The notes under the pieces: generated by a model | Told to the model about the DNA's origin: nothing | Seen by the model: the letters and a program-made list of their open reading frames with translations, nothing else | The model's database searches: none | Shown here: piece after piece, positions 18,687 to 29,305 of the stretch | How positions within the stretch are numbered: position 1 is the first letter of the stretch | Layout of the letters: each line of letters starts with the position of its first letter | Translations under genes and position numbers: made by a program | Origin: MFD01213-c1 sp963704405 | Lineage (GTDB): Bacteria > Planctomycetota > Phycisphaerae > Tepidisphaerales > Tepidisphaeraceae | Length of the DNA stretch: 64,000 nucleotides | Direction: 5' to 3' | Assembly: GCA_963704405.1 (NCBI GenBank) | Contig: OY969903.1 | Span: 2,418,001-2,482,000, forward strand

Positions 18687-20902
18687 ATGCGCACGCGAAA
18701 TCATTGGTTGGCCGCGGCCTTTATTTTTTGCTTGCCGATGTTGTGCGTGAGCGACACTTTGGCTTCCGATTCCATTTCGACAGGTGCGCCGCTGGCGGAT
18801 CGTATCCCGGGTGATGCGCTGATTTATTGGGGCTGGCCGGGTTCGCAATCAATGGGGCCTGCTTATAGCGCATCGCATCTCAAGGCGGTCCTCGACGCTT
18901 CTGCAATTCCGCAGATGTTCGAGGAGTTTCTTCCGCAGGTTGAGCGGAAGATGGAAGCGCAGGATCACAACGCCGCCCTGCTGCTGCATCTGGTTTCCAC
19001 CATTGGTGGGCCGATGTGGCGGCATCCTTCGGCATTTTATTTCGGTGGGATTGATTGGTCGGGTCCATCACCGATACCGCGAATTGCGATGCTGTGCGAT
19101 GCCGGGGAAGAGGCCGACAAGCTCCTCGATGCCGTGACGCAGGCCATCCAGCACGTGCCGCAGGAGCCTGTGGCGCTGATTGTGAAAAAGTATGGGTCGC
19201 TGGTGGTGCTTTCGGTGGGACCGGCGGAAACGATGGACAAGCTGTTCGGCAATGCCCCAGCCGATGCGCTGATGCAGGCCGCGGCTTTTAAGAATGCGCT
19301 TCAGCAGGTGCAGCCAGGCGGAGTGGGCGTGACGTATGTCGATGTACAGGGCATCGTAAAACTGATTGACGACGCCATGCCTCGCACCGGCGAGCAGCAG
19401 GCGATGACGATGTGGCCAAAAATTCGCGATGCGCTGGGGCTGACAGGTTTCAGGCAGGCGATCGTTACCAATGGATTTGATGGTCAGGACTGGTCCGGCC
19501 AGGCGTTTATCGGCACCGATGGCGGAAAGGCGGGATTATTGCGGCTGTTTAATTCGCCGCCGCTCGATGATTCGACGCTGGCGGTTGTGCCGAAGTCCGC
19601 CGACCGAGTGTTCGTCGGACATTTTGATCTGGCGGCAATGTTTCGCGAAATCCGTTCCGGCATCGAGCAGTTTGATCCGAATGCCGCCGGGCAATTTGAC
19701 GATGCGATCGCCCAGGCCAACGCCATGCTCGGGCTCGACATCCAGAAAGATCTGCTTGATTCGCTTGGCGACCAATGGGCGCTCTATACCGATCGCACGA
19801 TTGGCGGCCCGGGGCTGCTGGGTTTTGCCGCCGTGAACCGATTGAAAAATCCGGATCGCGCCGACGCGGCGCTGACAGGATTGGCCGATCGTGCCAATCA
19901 GATTCTGGCTTCGATCGTGGGCGATAAAGAAATTCACGTGCAGTTTCGTCACAGCGAATCCAGCGGCGTGAAGCTCACCTATCTGCCGGCGCCATTTTCG
20001 CGCCCGGCTGGGCCGTAAAGGATGGCAGTCTGTATTGCGCGCTTTATCCGCAGATCATTAGCTCTGCCGCGGCGCAGGCGGGCGCTGGCGAATCCATCCT
20101 GCAAAATCCGGCGTATCAGGCCGTGCAGAAGCGGTTAGGCGATCACAAAGGGGCGGCAGTGACATTCATCAATCTGCCCGAACTGGCCGGTGATGGTTAT
20201 GCAAATCTGCTCGCGGTGACGCAGATTTACATCGGCGGGGCGGAAGTGTTTGGTGTGCAGATGCCGTCAATGGTGCTGCCGCCGCTGAACAGGATTCTGC
20301 CGCATCTATCCCCCAGCGGCAGCGTGTCGTGGAGCGATGATGCCGGCTGGCACTATCGAGCGATCAGCCCCTTCCCCGGGGCTGGCGCACTGGCGGGCAG
20401 TGAAATGGGCCCGGTGATGGTTGGCCAAAGCGCTTTGATGGTGAGTATCCTTCTTCCCTCGCTCAATCGCGCCCGCGAGACTGCCAACCGCGTGAAATGT
20501 GCTTCGAACGAGCGGCAGATCGGGCAGGCGATCCTGTTGTATTCCAATGAAAACAAGGGGGCATATCCGCCTGATCTGGGCACGCTGGTCAAAACTGAGG
20601 ACATCACGCCTGAGGCTTTCGTCTGTCCATCGGGCACGACGAGTGTTCCACCCGATCTTGCGGGAAAAACGCCGGATGAGAAGGCGGCGTGGGTGAATGA
20701 GAATTCGGATTATGTCTATCTCGGCAAGGGGTTGAACACCGGCGTCACCGCCGACCATATTGTCCTGTATGAAAAGCCGGGTGCGCATAACGGCGACGGC
20801 ATGAACTTCCTGTACGGCGACGGCCATGTAGAGTTCCAGATTGCCGCCGAAGCCACGCGACTGATCGATGGGCAGGAGAAGAAAGGCGAGCAGGGGTTGT
20901 GA
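18687..20902 (+). CDS. Secreted DUF3352-like protein fused to a pseudopilin-like C-terminal domain (frameshifted near 20003)
   Basis: About 738 residues. The signal peptide is MRTRNHWLAAAFIFCLPMLC... with cleavage probably near LAS. Residues 30-600 resemble the DUF3352 type of planctomycete periplasmic proteins (IPGDALIYWGWPGS; repeated VFVGHFDLAAMF-type strands). Near the C-terminus comes LLPSLNRARETANRVKCASN, the segment that follows the methylated helix in DUF1559/pseudopilin proteins, and the tail NFLYGDGHVEF matching the H-x9-DG signature. The reading frame shifts by one near 20003, between YLPAPFS and WAVKDGSLYCALYP. AAGGGA 6 bases before the ATG at 18687 fixes the start. The combination of these two modules in one protein is unusual. 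Function is unknown. Confidence 0.75.
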
Positions 20903-21003
20903 TGTTTGGTTCGCATCTTTCCATCGCCGGGGGAATGTACAATGCTCTGCTCGGCTGAAAAGCTGGGTATGGGTACTGTGCAGGTATTTATGAAGAACTA
21001 GGT
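20902..21003 (+). pseudogene. Relic of the 5' end of an endonuclease IV gene
   Basis: The ATG at 20902 overlaps the stop of the preceding gene (TGATG). It reads MFGSHLSIAGGMYNALL, then after a one-base shift AEKLGMGTVQVFMKN and a TAG. This matches residues 1-32 of the intact nfo 325 bases downstream (MFGSHLSISGGMHLALLS...TVQVFTKN), but the DNA differs at many positions, so it is an old or foreign copy. Beyond 21003 no further similarity to nfo is seen. Confidence 0.7.
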
Positions 21004-21181
21004 AATTCCACAATAGATTTCCGATATTGTCTGAACACTAATGACATCACCATCCGACACAGTTAAAATATTGCCGCCTGACGCCGGGTGATGTGGAAGC
21101 GCTACCACGCTTGAATCCGGGACTGCAGGAAAGATGGGACAGCGTCATCCCACAAGGATGCCCATACCATTTAGATTTTCA

Positions 21182-21209
21182 CAGACCCCGGCAAAGCTGC
21201 CGGGGTCTG
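21182..21209. promoter_or_regulatory. 12-bp hairpin just upstream of nfo
   Basis: CAGACCCCGGCA/TGCCGGGGTCTG is a perfect 12-bp stem with loop AAGC. It ends 5 bases before the nfo ribosome binding site AAGAGG. No T-run follows, so it is more likely a mRNA structure or protective hairpin than a terminator. Confidence 0.5.
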
Positions 21210-21226
21210 CTCATAAGAGGACTGCA

Positions 21227-22072
21227 ATGTTCGGTTCCCACCTCTCCATCTCCGGCGGCATGCACCTCGCCCTCCTCTCCGCTGAAAAATTCGAATTCGA
21301 CACCGTCCAGGTCTTCACAAAGAACCAGCAGCAGTGGAAATGCAAGCCGCTGGAGCAGGGGGGAATTGATCAATGGAAGATGGAATGCAAGCGGCTGAAG
21401 TTCCGGCAAACCGTCAGTCATGACAGCTATCTGATCAATCTCGCCTCGGTGGACGAAGTGCTCTGGCAAAAGAGCATCGACCTGTTCGTTGAGGAAATTT
21501 TGCGTTGCAGTGCGCTTGGCATTCCATACCTCGTCACTCACCCCGGCGCTCATATGGGCACGGGTGAAGAAGCGGGTCTGAAACGGGTGGCCAAGGCGCT
21601 CGACATGGTGCATGAGCGTATCCCTGCGGATGGCGTCACGACGTGCCTGGAAATCACCGCCGGGCAGGGGTCTTCGCTGGGATATAAGCTGGAGCATCTG
21701 GCGACGATTATGGAGCTGGTGAAAGTCCCGGAGCGGCTGGGGGTTTGTCTGGATACCGCTCATCTTTTCGCCGCGGGTTATGATTTTCGCGGGCGGAAAT
21801 ATGCCGGATTTCGAAAGACCCTTGATTCAACTGTTGGAGTGAAGCGGGTGAAGGTTTTGCATTTGAACGATTCGAAGAAAGAACTGGGCAGCCGCGTGGA
21901 TCGGCACGAGCATATTGGGCTGGGGAAGATCGGGCTGGAGGGGTTCAGGCCATTTGTACAGGACAAGGCATTTGCGAAAATACCCAAGATTCTGGAGACG
22001 GCGAAAGACAAGCACGAAGACGGCCGCGACTGGGATGAGGTGAATCTGGAAGTGTTGCGATCGCTTTTGTAG
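21227..22072 (+). CDS. nfo: Deoxyribonuclease IV (AP endonuclease, Nfo family)
   Basis: 281 residues, a TIM-barrel enzyme with three zinc ions that cuts DNA 5' to abasic sites in base-excision repair. Family motifs are visible: the start MFGSHLSISGGMHLAL, THPGAHMG with metal ligands, CLEITAGQGSSLGY, CLDTAHLFAAGYD, and HLNDSKKELGSRVDRHEHIGLG. The length fits the family (about 280). AAGAGG stands 7 bases before the ATG at 21227; the open frame upstream to 21134 has no homology. It follows a relic copy of its own 5' end and a hairpin. The convergent EPS gene cluster ends 25 bases downstream. Confidence 0.93.
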   Translation: MFGSHLSISGGMHLALLSAEKFEFDTVQVFTKNQQQWKCKPLEQGGIDQWKMECKRLKFRQTVSHDSYLINLASVDEVLWQKSIDLFVEEILRCSALGIPYLVTHPGAHMGTGEEAGLKRVAKALDMVHERIPADGVTTCLEITAGQGSSLGYKLEHLATIMELVKVPERLGVCLDTAHLFAAGYDFRGRKYAGFRKTLDSTVGVKRVKVLHLNDSKKELGSRVDRHEHIGLGKIGLEGFRPFVQDKAFAKIPKILETAKDKHEDGRDWDEVNLEVLRSLL

Positions 22073-22097
22073 CCGGTTGTGAAAAGTAGCCGTGTGA

Positions 22098-24637
22098 TTA
22101 TTTGTATTGGGGGTCAGCGACGGCGGGGTCGGCGTCGATGGGAAGGGTGGCCAGGAGTTTGTTGGCGGCATCGTCACCGGGGTGGATTTGCAGGCATGCT
22201 CTGGCTTCGCGAGAAGCGCCGGCGGCGTCGCCTTTGGCGGCGAGCAGTTGCGCAAGCCGCAGGTGCCAGGCGGCCTGGCTGTAGTCGGCAGCGACGGCCT
22301 GGCGGTAATACGCGATCGCCTGGTCGGTTTGTTTTTGCTGCTGGCATAGTTCGGCAAGGCGGACGAGTTCACCAGGCGATGTGTCAATGTCCTGGGTTGT
22401 TTGCTGCATGAGCTTAGCCGCCTGCTGGCGGGCCGTGGCGGCGATATCGGGGGCGATCCCCTGGTGATCGAGCGCGGCGGCGAGTTGAAGCAGAGCATCA
22501 GAGTTATCTTCAGCCAGCGATAGCGCCAGATCAGGGCGGGCGGGGGTTTGCAGATATAGGCCGATCGCTGCGTCGAGCATCTTGTTATCGAGTGCCACTG
22601 CGCGGCGGAGGGCGACGAGCGATTCATTCCAGTGCTGCTCGCTGGCTTCCAGTTGGCCGGCGCAGAAGCAGGCGTTGGCATCCTGCGGTGACAGCCGATA
22701 TCCAGCGCGAATATGTTCCGCTCCGGCGGGCTCTTTTAAGACAAAAAGCTCAATCTGGCCGGCGAGGGAAAGCACGCTGCCGAAGGTGGGGCAGAGTAAT
22801 CGGGCATCGTTCAGTTCATTGACGATCTGGCGGGCGAACGCGGCGGCTTCCGGGGTTAATATGTATTGGTTGGTCTGCGCATCGTGAAGGCGGCCCAGGG
22901 CGCGCCAGCGATATTCGTTCAGGCGATAGCGGAGCAGAATGTCATCGGGCTGAAGATTGGATGCGAGCCATGCCTGATTGATGAGGTCTTCGAATTGATC
23001 GTTGCTGCCGTCCCAGTTGGTGTGTTCCAGCGCGGCGGCGATTTGGCCGGCCTGGCGACTGTGGCGCTCGGCGCGGCGGGCGGCCTCGGCGGGGCGGAGG
23101 GTGAGACATAGTGCTATCACCACCGCGAGCACGGCGATGGCACCTGTCCATTGCATGAATATCGATGGGATTGGGATGATTTCCTGCAAGGTTTCTTTGG
23201 ATTGCTCGCGATGCCCGCGGGCGAAGCGGGGAAGCGCGGCGATCAGACCGCAGAAGGTTGCGGCGAGCATCGCATTGGCAGGAATATGTTGGCCAAAGTC
23301 GCTGAGACTGTGCACCATGACCGCGACAAGTCCGAAGCCAAGTCCAATAGCGGCCAGGTGGATCGCGCGATGTCGGCGCAGGCAGGCGACGAAACTGACG
23401 GCGATTGTCCCGACGAATGCAAGCAGGATCGCGACGCCCACGGCGCCCATTTCTTCCATTAATTGTGCGTAGTCATTTTCGGCGTAGGTGGCGGCCTGGC
23501 CGGCGGTGGATGTGTCCACCATTGGGAAGATCATTTCGTGTGTGCCCAGGCCGGTCCCGAGCAAGGGAAACTTTTTCCAAAGCGTGACAAGATCGCGGAG
23601 AATTTGGGCGCGGCCGCCGAAATGTTCGCGATCTGAAGCGGCCAGGAAATGGTTCGCGATGGTGTCAAAACCGAAGTAGAGGACCAGGCAGAGCACGACC
23701 ATTCCGATGCCGCCGAGCACCCAGCCGAAATTGCCGGCTTTGCGGGCGCTGGTGAGGATGATGGCGGCCGCAAGGGCGGCGATGACCATTGAGATGATTC
23801 CGCCGCGGGAGAAGGAAACGACCACGCTGATTGCGCTGACGACAATGATCGACGCAAGGACGGCGGAGCGTCGCGCGGCAGCGCCGGCGCGGGATCTGAA
23901 CAGGTCGGCAATGCCGAGGTCTGTTGTTGAGGCTTCCTGAAGGACGACCAGCAGCAAGGCGATAGCCGCGCCGAGGGAAAGATTCATGAACTGAGCGAAG
24001 TGGCTGTGATTGATAAAAGGGCCGCCATCTGCGTGAGCGCCGGGGGGACAGGGACCATCCAATAAATTTGATCGGCGCCAAAAGCATTTTGCGCCAGCGA
24101 GAGAATCGCGATGGCAGCGCCAATAATGGCGATCGCGCCTAGGAGGCGTTTGACCTGAGCGGCGCGCTGGTACGTGTTAAGGACAACAACATAAACGGCG
24201 GCAGCGGCGAGGACGAGTTGCAACTGCAGCCAGGTGGCGTGGGGATAAAAGCTGATGGTTGTCCTGCGCAGGGCGGCGTCCGCTCCGGGGGCGTCAGATA
24301 GAAGCTGCGATTTGAGGTTTAATGTTTGCGGCGAGAAATGGTTCAGGAGCGCGGCGGGCAGCGGGGCGAGTTGAAATAGGGCAACGCCAAAGAACAAAAT
24401 GATCGGCAGAAGCGACCACGACCATACAAAGCCATTGGCTCGGCGGACGATTAGTTTCGTGAGCAGGCAGGCGGACATGGCCGCGATCAACACCAACACA
24501 ACCAAGCGGCTCCACGCTTCGACCACTCCGAAAGCGAGGGGAGAGAATGCGAGCAGCACAATCAGGAGGCATTCGATTACCGGATCAAAGACATCGGCAA
24601 GGTCCGGGGAAGATTTAGAGAATGAGTGATCGGACAT
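22098..24637 (-). CDS. O-antigen ligase/polymerase-like membrane protein with C-terminal TPR domain (frameshifted near 24045)
   Basis: About 845 residues. The N-terminal part has about 10 membrane helices, with the family region YWMVP...GGPFINHSHFAQFMNLSLG and a long periplasmic loop (TGLGTHEMIFPM). Wzy_C/RfaL-type proteins join polysaccharide units or attach them to a carrier at the outer face of the inner membrane. From about residue 540 on are TPR-like repeats (LCPTFGSVLSLAGQIELFV, AYRQAVAADYSQAAWHLRLAQL), probably periplasmic. The frame changes at a GGGGGG run on the plus strand (24042-24047); one more base there joins both halves. It is the third gene of a unit starting at 27838, after the BY-kinase and its phosphatase. 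Confidence 0.82.
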
Positions 24638-24754
24638 GTTGCCTTATGTTGTGAATATGGCGGGTAATTCGTTATCTCGAAACAATAGCGCCGGCTTCTA
24701 TTCCCTGGCCTCAGGATGGCGGTTAAGCGAGTTTTCGCCATCGGCAGATGCAAA

Positions 24755-25579
24755 CTAAAACACCAGGGCGCCAACAGCGGGTTGTTGCAGAAGATCAATT
24801 CCATCCAGAACTCGATTCGGATTTTCGATGCACGTTCGGCGAGCCACGTCGTCTCCGAGCCTTCGGGAAATTAATTCGATCGCGCGGGACATGCGCGGCG
24901 GGCGCTTGATTGTGTCATGGGCATCGCTGGCGACAATCGAGGCGGCTCCGGTCTCGAGCCAGTACCAGGCGGCGCGTTGGGCTGTTTCGCCAAAGTCACC
25001 GGCGAAGCTGCCGGAGGTGATCTGCAAAGTTGCGCCGCAGGCGAGCCATGAATCGACAACCGACGGCCGGGCAACAAGGCTCCGGTTTCGCTCCGGGTGC
25101 GAGATAATCGGAATGATGTTGAGTCCGGCGAGGACTTTCAGCAGCGGCAGGGGGTCCATGAATGCTTCATGCGGCAATTCAAGCAACAGATATTTTCCGG
25201 TATCGCCGAGGGTGAGGATCTTGTTGTCGTTGAGTAGCGAGGGAATGCGTTCATCAACGCGCACATCACCGCCGGGGAGGATAGCCAGGGGAATGCCGCG
25301 CTGCAGGAGGGCATCGTTGAGCGCTGCGACTGCGCGGCGGACGTCGGCCGCCAGATTGCGGGAGAAATAGCCGCCGAGCTGGTGCGGCGTGGCAACGCAT
25401 CGCGTGATTCCATCATTTACAAGCAATTCGCAGAGCGACAGCGATTCGCTCATGGTCGCCGGGCCGTCATCCACCCCCGGCAGGCAGTGGCAATGAATAT
25501 CAGCACAGTGAACAGATGCGAATCTCGCCAGCCGGTTGCGCTGCGGCTGGGCTAATTGATCGGCGGCGGGAATCGGCAT
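24755..25579 (-). CDS. PHP-family protein-tyrosine phosphatase (CpsB/Wzb-like)
   Basis: 274 residues. The metal-binding PHP motifs are present: DIHCHCLPGVDDGP near the start, ATPHQLGGYF, PGGDVRVDERI, IISHPERNR and SDAHDTIKRPP. In Gram-positive and some Gram-negative capsule loci such phosphatases remove phosphate from the tyrosine tail of the BY-kinase and thereby control chain length. The gene begins 11 bases after the stop of the BY-kinase gene on the same strand, which makes this pairing strong. It is cytoplasmic, with no signal peptide. Confidence 0.9.
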   Translation of the reverse strand: MPIPAADQLAQPQRNRLARFASVHCADIHCHCLPGVDDGPATMSESLSLCELLVNDGITRCVATPHQLGGYFSRNLAADVRRAVAALNDALLQRGIPLAILPGGDVRVDERIPSLLNDNKILTLGDTGKYLLLELPHEAFMDPLPLLKVLAGLNIIPIISHPERNRSLVARPSVVDSWLACGATLQITSGSFAGDFGETAQRAAWYWLETGAASIVASDAHDTIKRPPRMSRAIELISRRLGDDVARRTCIENPNRVLDGIDLLQQPAVGALVF

Positions 25580-25590
25580 GGCCCATCATC

Positions 25591-27838
25591 CTAATCAACA
25601 GACGCCGTCTCAACCCGATGATTTTCAAGATCGTCATCCAGCGGAAGCGCCGGTCCCGACGCGGCCAGCGCGCTGTCAGTTGTTGTGCCGACAAGGCCCT
25701 TGGTGGGTGTTCCGTTGCGGCGGTAATAATAGCCGTAACCATCGTAACGCATGCCGCGGGATACATCGTTGATTGTCATGCCCAGCACGCGAGCGCCCAC
25801 GGACGCCAGGCTGTTCAGCGCGTCGCGGCTGAGCTTGCGGCTGGATTTTTGGGCACGCAAAACCAGCAGCGTGATGTCCGCCGACGCGGCGAGAATCCGC
25901 GGATCGGATACCGGCACGACCGGCGGCGAGTCGATCAGGATGTGGTCAAACTTTTCTTTCAACTTCTCAAGCACTCCCGCAAAGGCGCGGCTGATCAGAA
26001 TTTCTGAAGGATTTTCCGGCACCGGTCCGCATGGCAGCACATAGAGCCCGCGTGTCGCCGTCGGCTTCACCGCCTGCGCCAAGGTCATCTCGCCGGTCAG
26101 GACGCTATTGATGCCGACGCCGTCGGTGATGGCAAATACCTTGTGTTGCTGTGGCTTTCGGAAGTCGCAATCCAGCACCAGCACCCGCCGGCCGGCCTGG
26201 GCCATCGCAATAGCCAGATTGCTGACGAGCGTGGTTTTGCCGTCGCCAGGGGTCGGCGAAGTGATGACGATCGTCTTGGCTTTGCTTTCCGACGCTCCGA
26301 AGTAAATAGCGGTGCGGACGGTTCGGCAAGCTTCGGCGACTTCGGACATGGGATCGAGCTGCGCCTTTTGGCCGCGAACGACGATCGTTTCGTTGCCGGA
26401 CATGTGCGGCAGCACGCCGAGCACATCAAGGCCGAGAAGCTCGTGCGCTTCTTCGGCGGATGCAATGCGATGGTCCATTCGGCTTCGCAGGAAGGAGAGG
26501 CCGATGCCCGCCAACATGCCGGCGACGAGCGATTCGAAAAGGACTACACCGCGCATTGGCTTCACCGGCAAAAGGCCCGGTTTGGCGTATTCCAGAACGG
26601 TGATGTTCATCGCGTCGGCGTCTTCGGTAACTTTTACTTCTTTGAATCGGCTGTCGAGCATGTCGCACAGCTTTTCCAGCCGCTGCACTTCAGAATCCAT
26701 CATGCCGAACTTGGCGCTGGCGGTATTGAGGGCAAGCGCCTGTTGTTGCTGTTCATTGAAGGATTTCTGAAGTTCATCTTCACGCTGCTTCGCGGTTTCA
26801 TAGCGCTGCTGCACTGCGGCGAGATACCCTTCGACCGATCGCCGCGAAGAACTGGCGATGCGGGCCTTCAGCTCATCGATCTCGGTTTGCAGCATCTTGA
26901 CGTTGGCGTGTTCGGGTCCGAGATTCTGCGCATGGTGACGAGCTGAATTTCCAGCCGCTGAACTTCCGCCCAGAGCGGATTGTTTTCCGCCGGTTGCAGA
27001 TCGATCCATTGCTGCATCCGAGTGGGATCATTCGCCATCGCCTTGGCGGCTTCATAAGCGCCCTTATCAGTCAGGGCTTCCAGATGGGCGCTGGTCAGCG
27101 CATCGGAAATCTTCGCGAGCTGCTCGACGATGATGTTTCCCTTTTCACCGGCATAGGAAAGATTCGGATTATCCTGCTTGTATTGCAGCAGGGCCTGCAC
27201 CTTTTGCTGAAGTTCTGCCTCTCGCTCGCGCTGTTCCTTTTGGAGGATGCGCAGAACTTCGGCAGCCGTCGACCGCTTGCGGCTGGCGTCATAGGTTCGG
27301 TACGCCTGCACGACATGATTGACAATGTCCGAAGCCTCGGCGGGATAAGGCGATTCATATGACAGCGTGATCAGGTCATCCTTCATCCCGACGATCGCCG
27401 TCAGGTTCATCTTGATCAGGCCAATGGGATTATCGATTCCGGCGAAGGTCTTCATCGCCCGGACTTCGGGCAAGTCGGCGACAGGCCCAAGGATCTGTGA
27501 AGACTTGATCAGTTCCGCCTGGGTGTTCAGATAGTTTTGCGATTGCACCTGGCCGGAGAGGCCGTCGTTGATGATCTTCGGGCCATTTTGCTCGACATAC
27601 AGCCGCGAGCTGCTGGAGTACATGGGCGTGGCGTTGAACAGATACACAATGCCCAGCGCGAGGCCCAGGAGCGTGCAGAGGGCGATCACCCAGCGCCGCG
27701 CCAGAGAACCATCATGACATCTTTTTGCGCAGGCGCAACGGGCGGCAGCGGAGCCGCAAGCTCCTGATCCGATCCACGTCGGAGTTCAAGGTCAGATGCC
27801 CCTGCATCGCCACCGGATGTTCTGGAATTTGCTCTCAC
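25591..27838 (-). CDS. Wzz-BY-kinase (polysaccharide chain-length regulator and tyrosine kinase; two frameshifts)
   Basis: About 748 residues. The first membrane helix is WVIALCTLLGLALGIVY, followed by a periplasmic Wzz domain and coiled coils (ELQQKVQALLQYKQ, QRYETAKQREDELQKSFNEQ). A second helix (GVVLFESLVAGMLAGIGLSF) leads to the kinase: Walker A TPGDGKTTLVSN, A' VLVLDCDFRKPQ, and HILIDSPPV. The tail has a tyrosine cluster, YDGYGYYYRRNG, the autophosphorylation sites. A one-base shift near 26928 (MR-QNLGPEHAN) and another near 27698 split the frame. The second one joins a charged cytoplasmic N-terminus (SGGDAGASDLELRRGSDQEL) beginning at a GTG at 27838, which is placed by an extended -10 promoter 106 bases upstream. 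The kinase, phosphatase and ligase form one unit. Confidence 0.87.
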
Positions 27839-28134
27839 AATATCCCGGTAAGTTAGTGAAAAGAATCAACAGGCCCTTCGCCATTCGCCCGTAGCGCCAT
27901 TACGCACATGAGGAGACAAAAGTTCGGCAGCCCGGGCAAGATTACTATACCACAGCAAAACGCGTCGGGTAGGCGATTCTGGATGCGTGGAATCGCATCC
28001 AAATCCAGTTCTGATAACCAATCAGCGCACAGTGTCGGGCTGCGCAGATTATGACGGCGACCGCAGCGGTTGAATCAGGATGGACCGATAAAAACGATTT
28101 ACCTGATCGGGCAGCCCCCGGCTGTCGAAACGCT
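27839..28134. other. Gap between the two halves of the EPS locus
   Basis: No gene is seen. The stretch holds the promoter of the BY-kinase unit (27944-27952) and its leader of about 100 bases. The bases from 27960 to 28134 show no further features. Confidence 0.5.
27944..27952 (-). promoter_or_regulatory. Extended -10 promoter of the BY-kinase unit
   Basis: On the minus strand TGGTATAGT combines the TG of an extended -10 with TATAGT. No -35 match is seen at 16-18 bases. The start would lie near 27937, giving a leader of about 100 bases before the GTG at 27838. Confidence 0.45.
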
Positions 28135-29301
28135 TCAAGACTGTTTTCGCGCTTCGCAACCCAGCTTTTCCCGCAGGTTTACATCCGACACCAGCCGGCA
28201 AATCGCATCAGCCAGGCCCTGTATGTCGCCGGGGCTGATTCCAAGTGCGTCCAGACCATTGGTGAATAGCTCCGCAGCACCGCCGGCAGTTGAGACGACA
28301 ACGGGCCTGCCGCTGGCCATGGCCTCGATCACGGTTAGTCCAAATGGTTCTGGTTGGGTGCTGCAATGGACGACAATGTCGGCCGACCGGTAAACCTCGG
28401 CAGGGTTTGGGCGGAAGGGGATGAAGCCAATGACATCTTCCAAGCCGGCAGACTTGGATCGGTCATGCAGTTCGGCCTGGGTGAATTGAGAGCCGCGGGT
28501 TTGGTAGATGGGGCCGCCGACGATGTAAAAGCGAATGGGTTGGTTCGCGGCCTTCATTACTCGCGATGCGGCGTCGATGAAAATATCCTGGCCCTTCCAA
28601 CGCGCATAGGTTGCCACAAGGACGACGCGCATGGTGTCCGCATCCGCCGGGCGCAAACCGGCCCATTCATCGAGTTGCCGGCAGGCCGCAGGCGCTGGAG
28701 AGAATCGGTCCACGTCCGTCGTGTTGTAAATGACATCGATCTTCGCGCGGGGCAGCACTGGCTGTGCGTCGTGAGCGACTGCGTGTGAAACGGCGATCGC
28801 GCCGGCGATGTTCGATGACGCCAGCCCCAGCGCATGTCCTACAAGCCGGCGGCGGCCAAGAAAATCATGGAGATGCCAAACAACATGCGGCGAATGAAGC
28901 GGCAAAGCCATTCGCAGCAGCAGATGATTTTTGATTCCGTTGGAATGGATGATCGTTGGTTCGAGCCGGAGCAGAATTTTCCGCAAGGCTGCGATGTATT
29001 TCAAAATTGCCGGACCGGCGGCGATTCCGCGGCCCAGCAGGCGAATAACGCCGTCTGCTCCTGATGCTTTTGTTGAGTCGGCGAGCACACTGTCGCCCAA
29101 TCCGGCGACGCGCTCAGGCCACGGTGCAATCTCAACATGAACGCCGATTTCCCGGGCGGCGGTTCCAAGCGATCCTTCCGCCGGTGCGATGAGGATAAGC
29201 TCGGCCTGCGGAAAAGCTGATCGCGTGGCGCGCATCCATGCGAGCAGGCTGCGTTCTGCGCCGCCGATGTCACCGATTGGATTGAGATACACGATGCGCA
29301 T
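28135..29301 (-). CDS. Glycosyltransferase family 4
   Basis: 388 residues, a GT-B enzyme that transfers a sugar from a nucleotide donor. The N-terminal domain starts MRIVYLNPIGDIGGAERSLL with the glycine-rich GGAE motif. The C-terminal domain has VLVATYARWKGQDIFIDAA and EPFGLTVIEAMASGRPVVVS, the E-x7-E donor site. The ATG at 29301 is chosen because the first beta strand begins there; the frame is open to 29457. It is the last gene of the long EPS transcript and begins 4 bases after its neighbour's stop. Confidence 0.9.
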   Translation of the reverse strand: MRIVYLNPIGDIGGAERSLLAWMRATRSAFPQAELILIAPAEGSLGTAAREIGVHVEIAPWPERVAGLGDSVLADSTKASGADGVIRLLGRGIAAGPAILKYIAALRKILLRLEPTIIHSNGIKNHLLLRMALPLHSPHVVWHLHDFLGRRRLVGHALGLASSNIAGAIAVSHAVAHDAQPVLPRAKIDVIYNTTDVDRFSPAPAACRQLDEWAGLRPADADTMRVVLVATYARWKGQDIFIDAASRVMKAANQPIRFYIVGGPIYQTRGSQFTQAELHDRSKSAGLEDVIGFIPFRPNPAEVYRSADIVVHCSTQPEPFGLTVIEAMASGRPVVVSTAGGAAELFTNGLDALGISPGDIQGLADAICRLVSDVNLREKLGCEARKQS

Positions 29302-29305
29302 GGAG

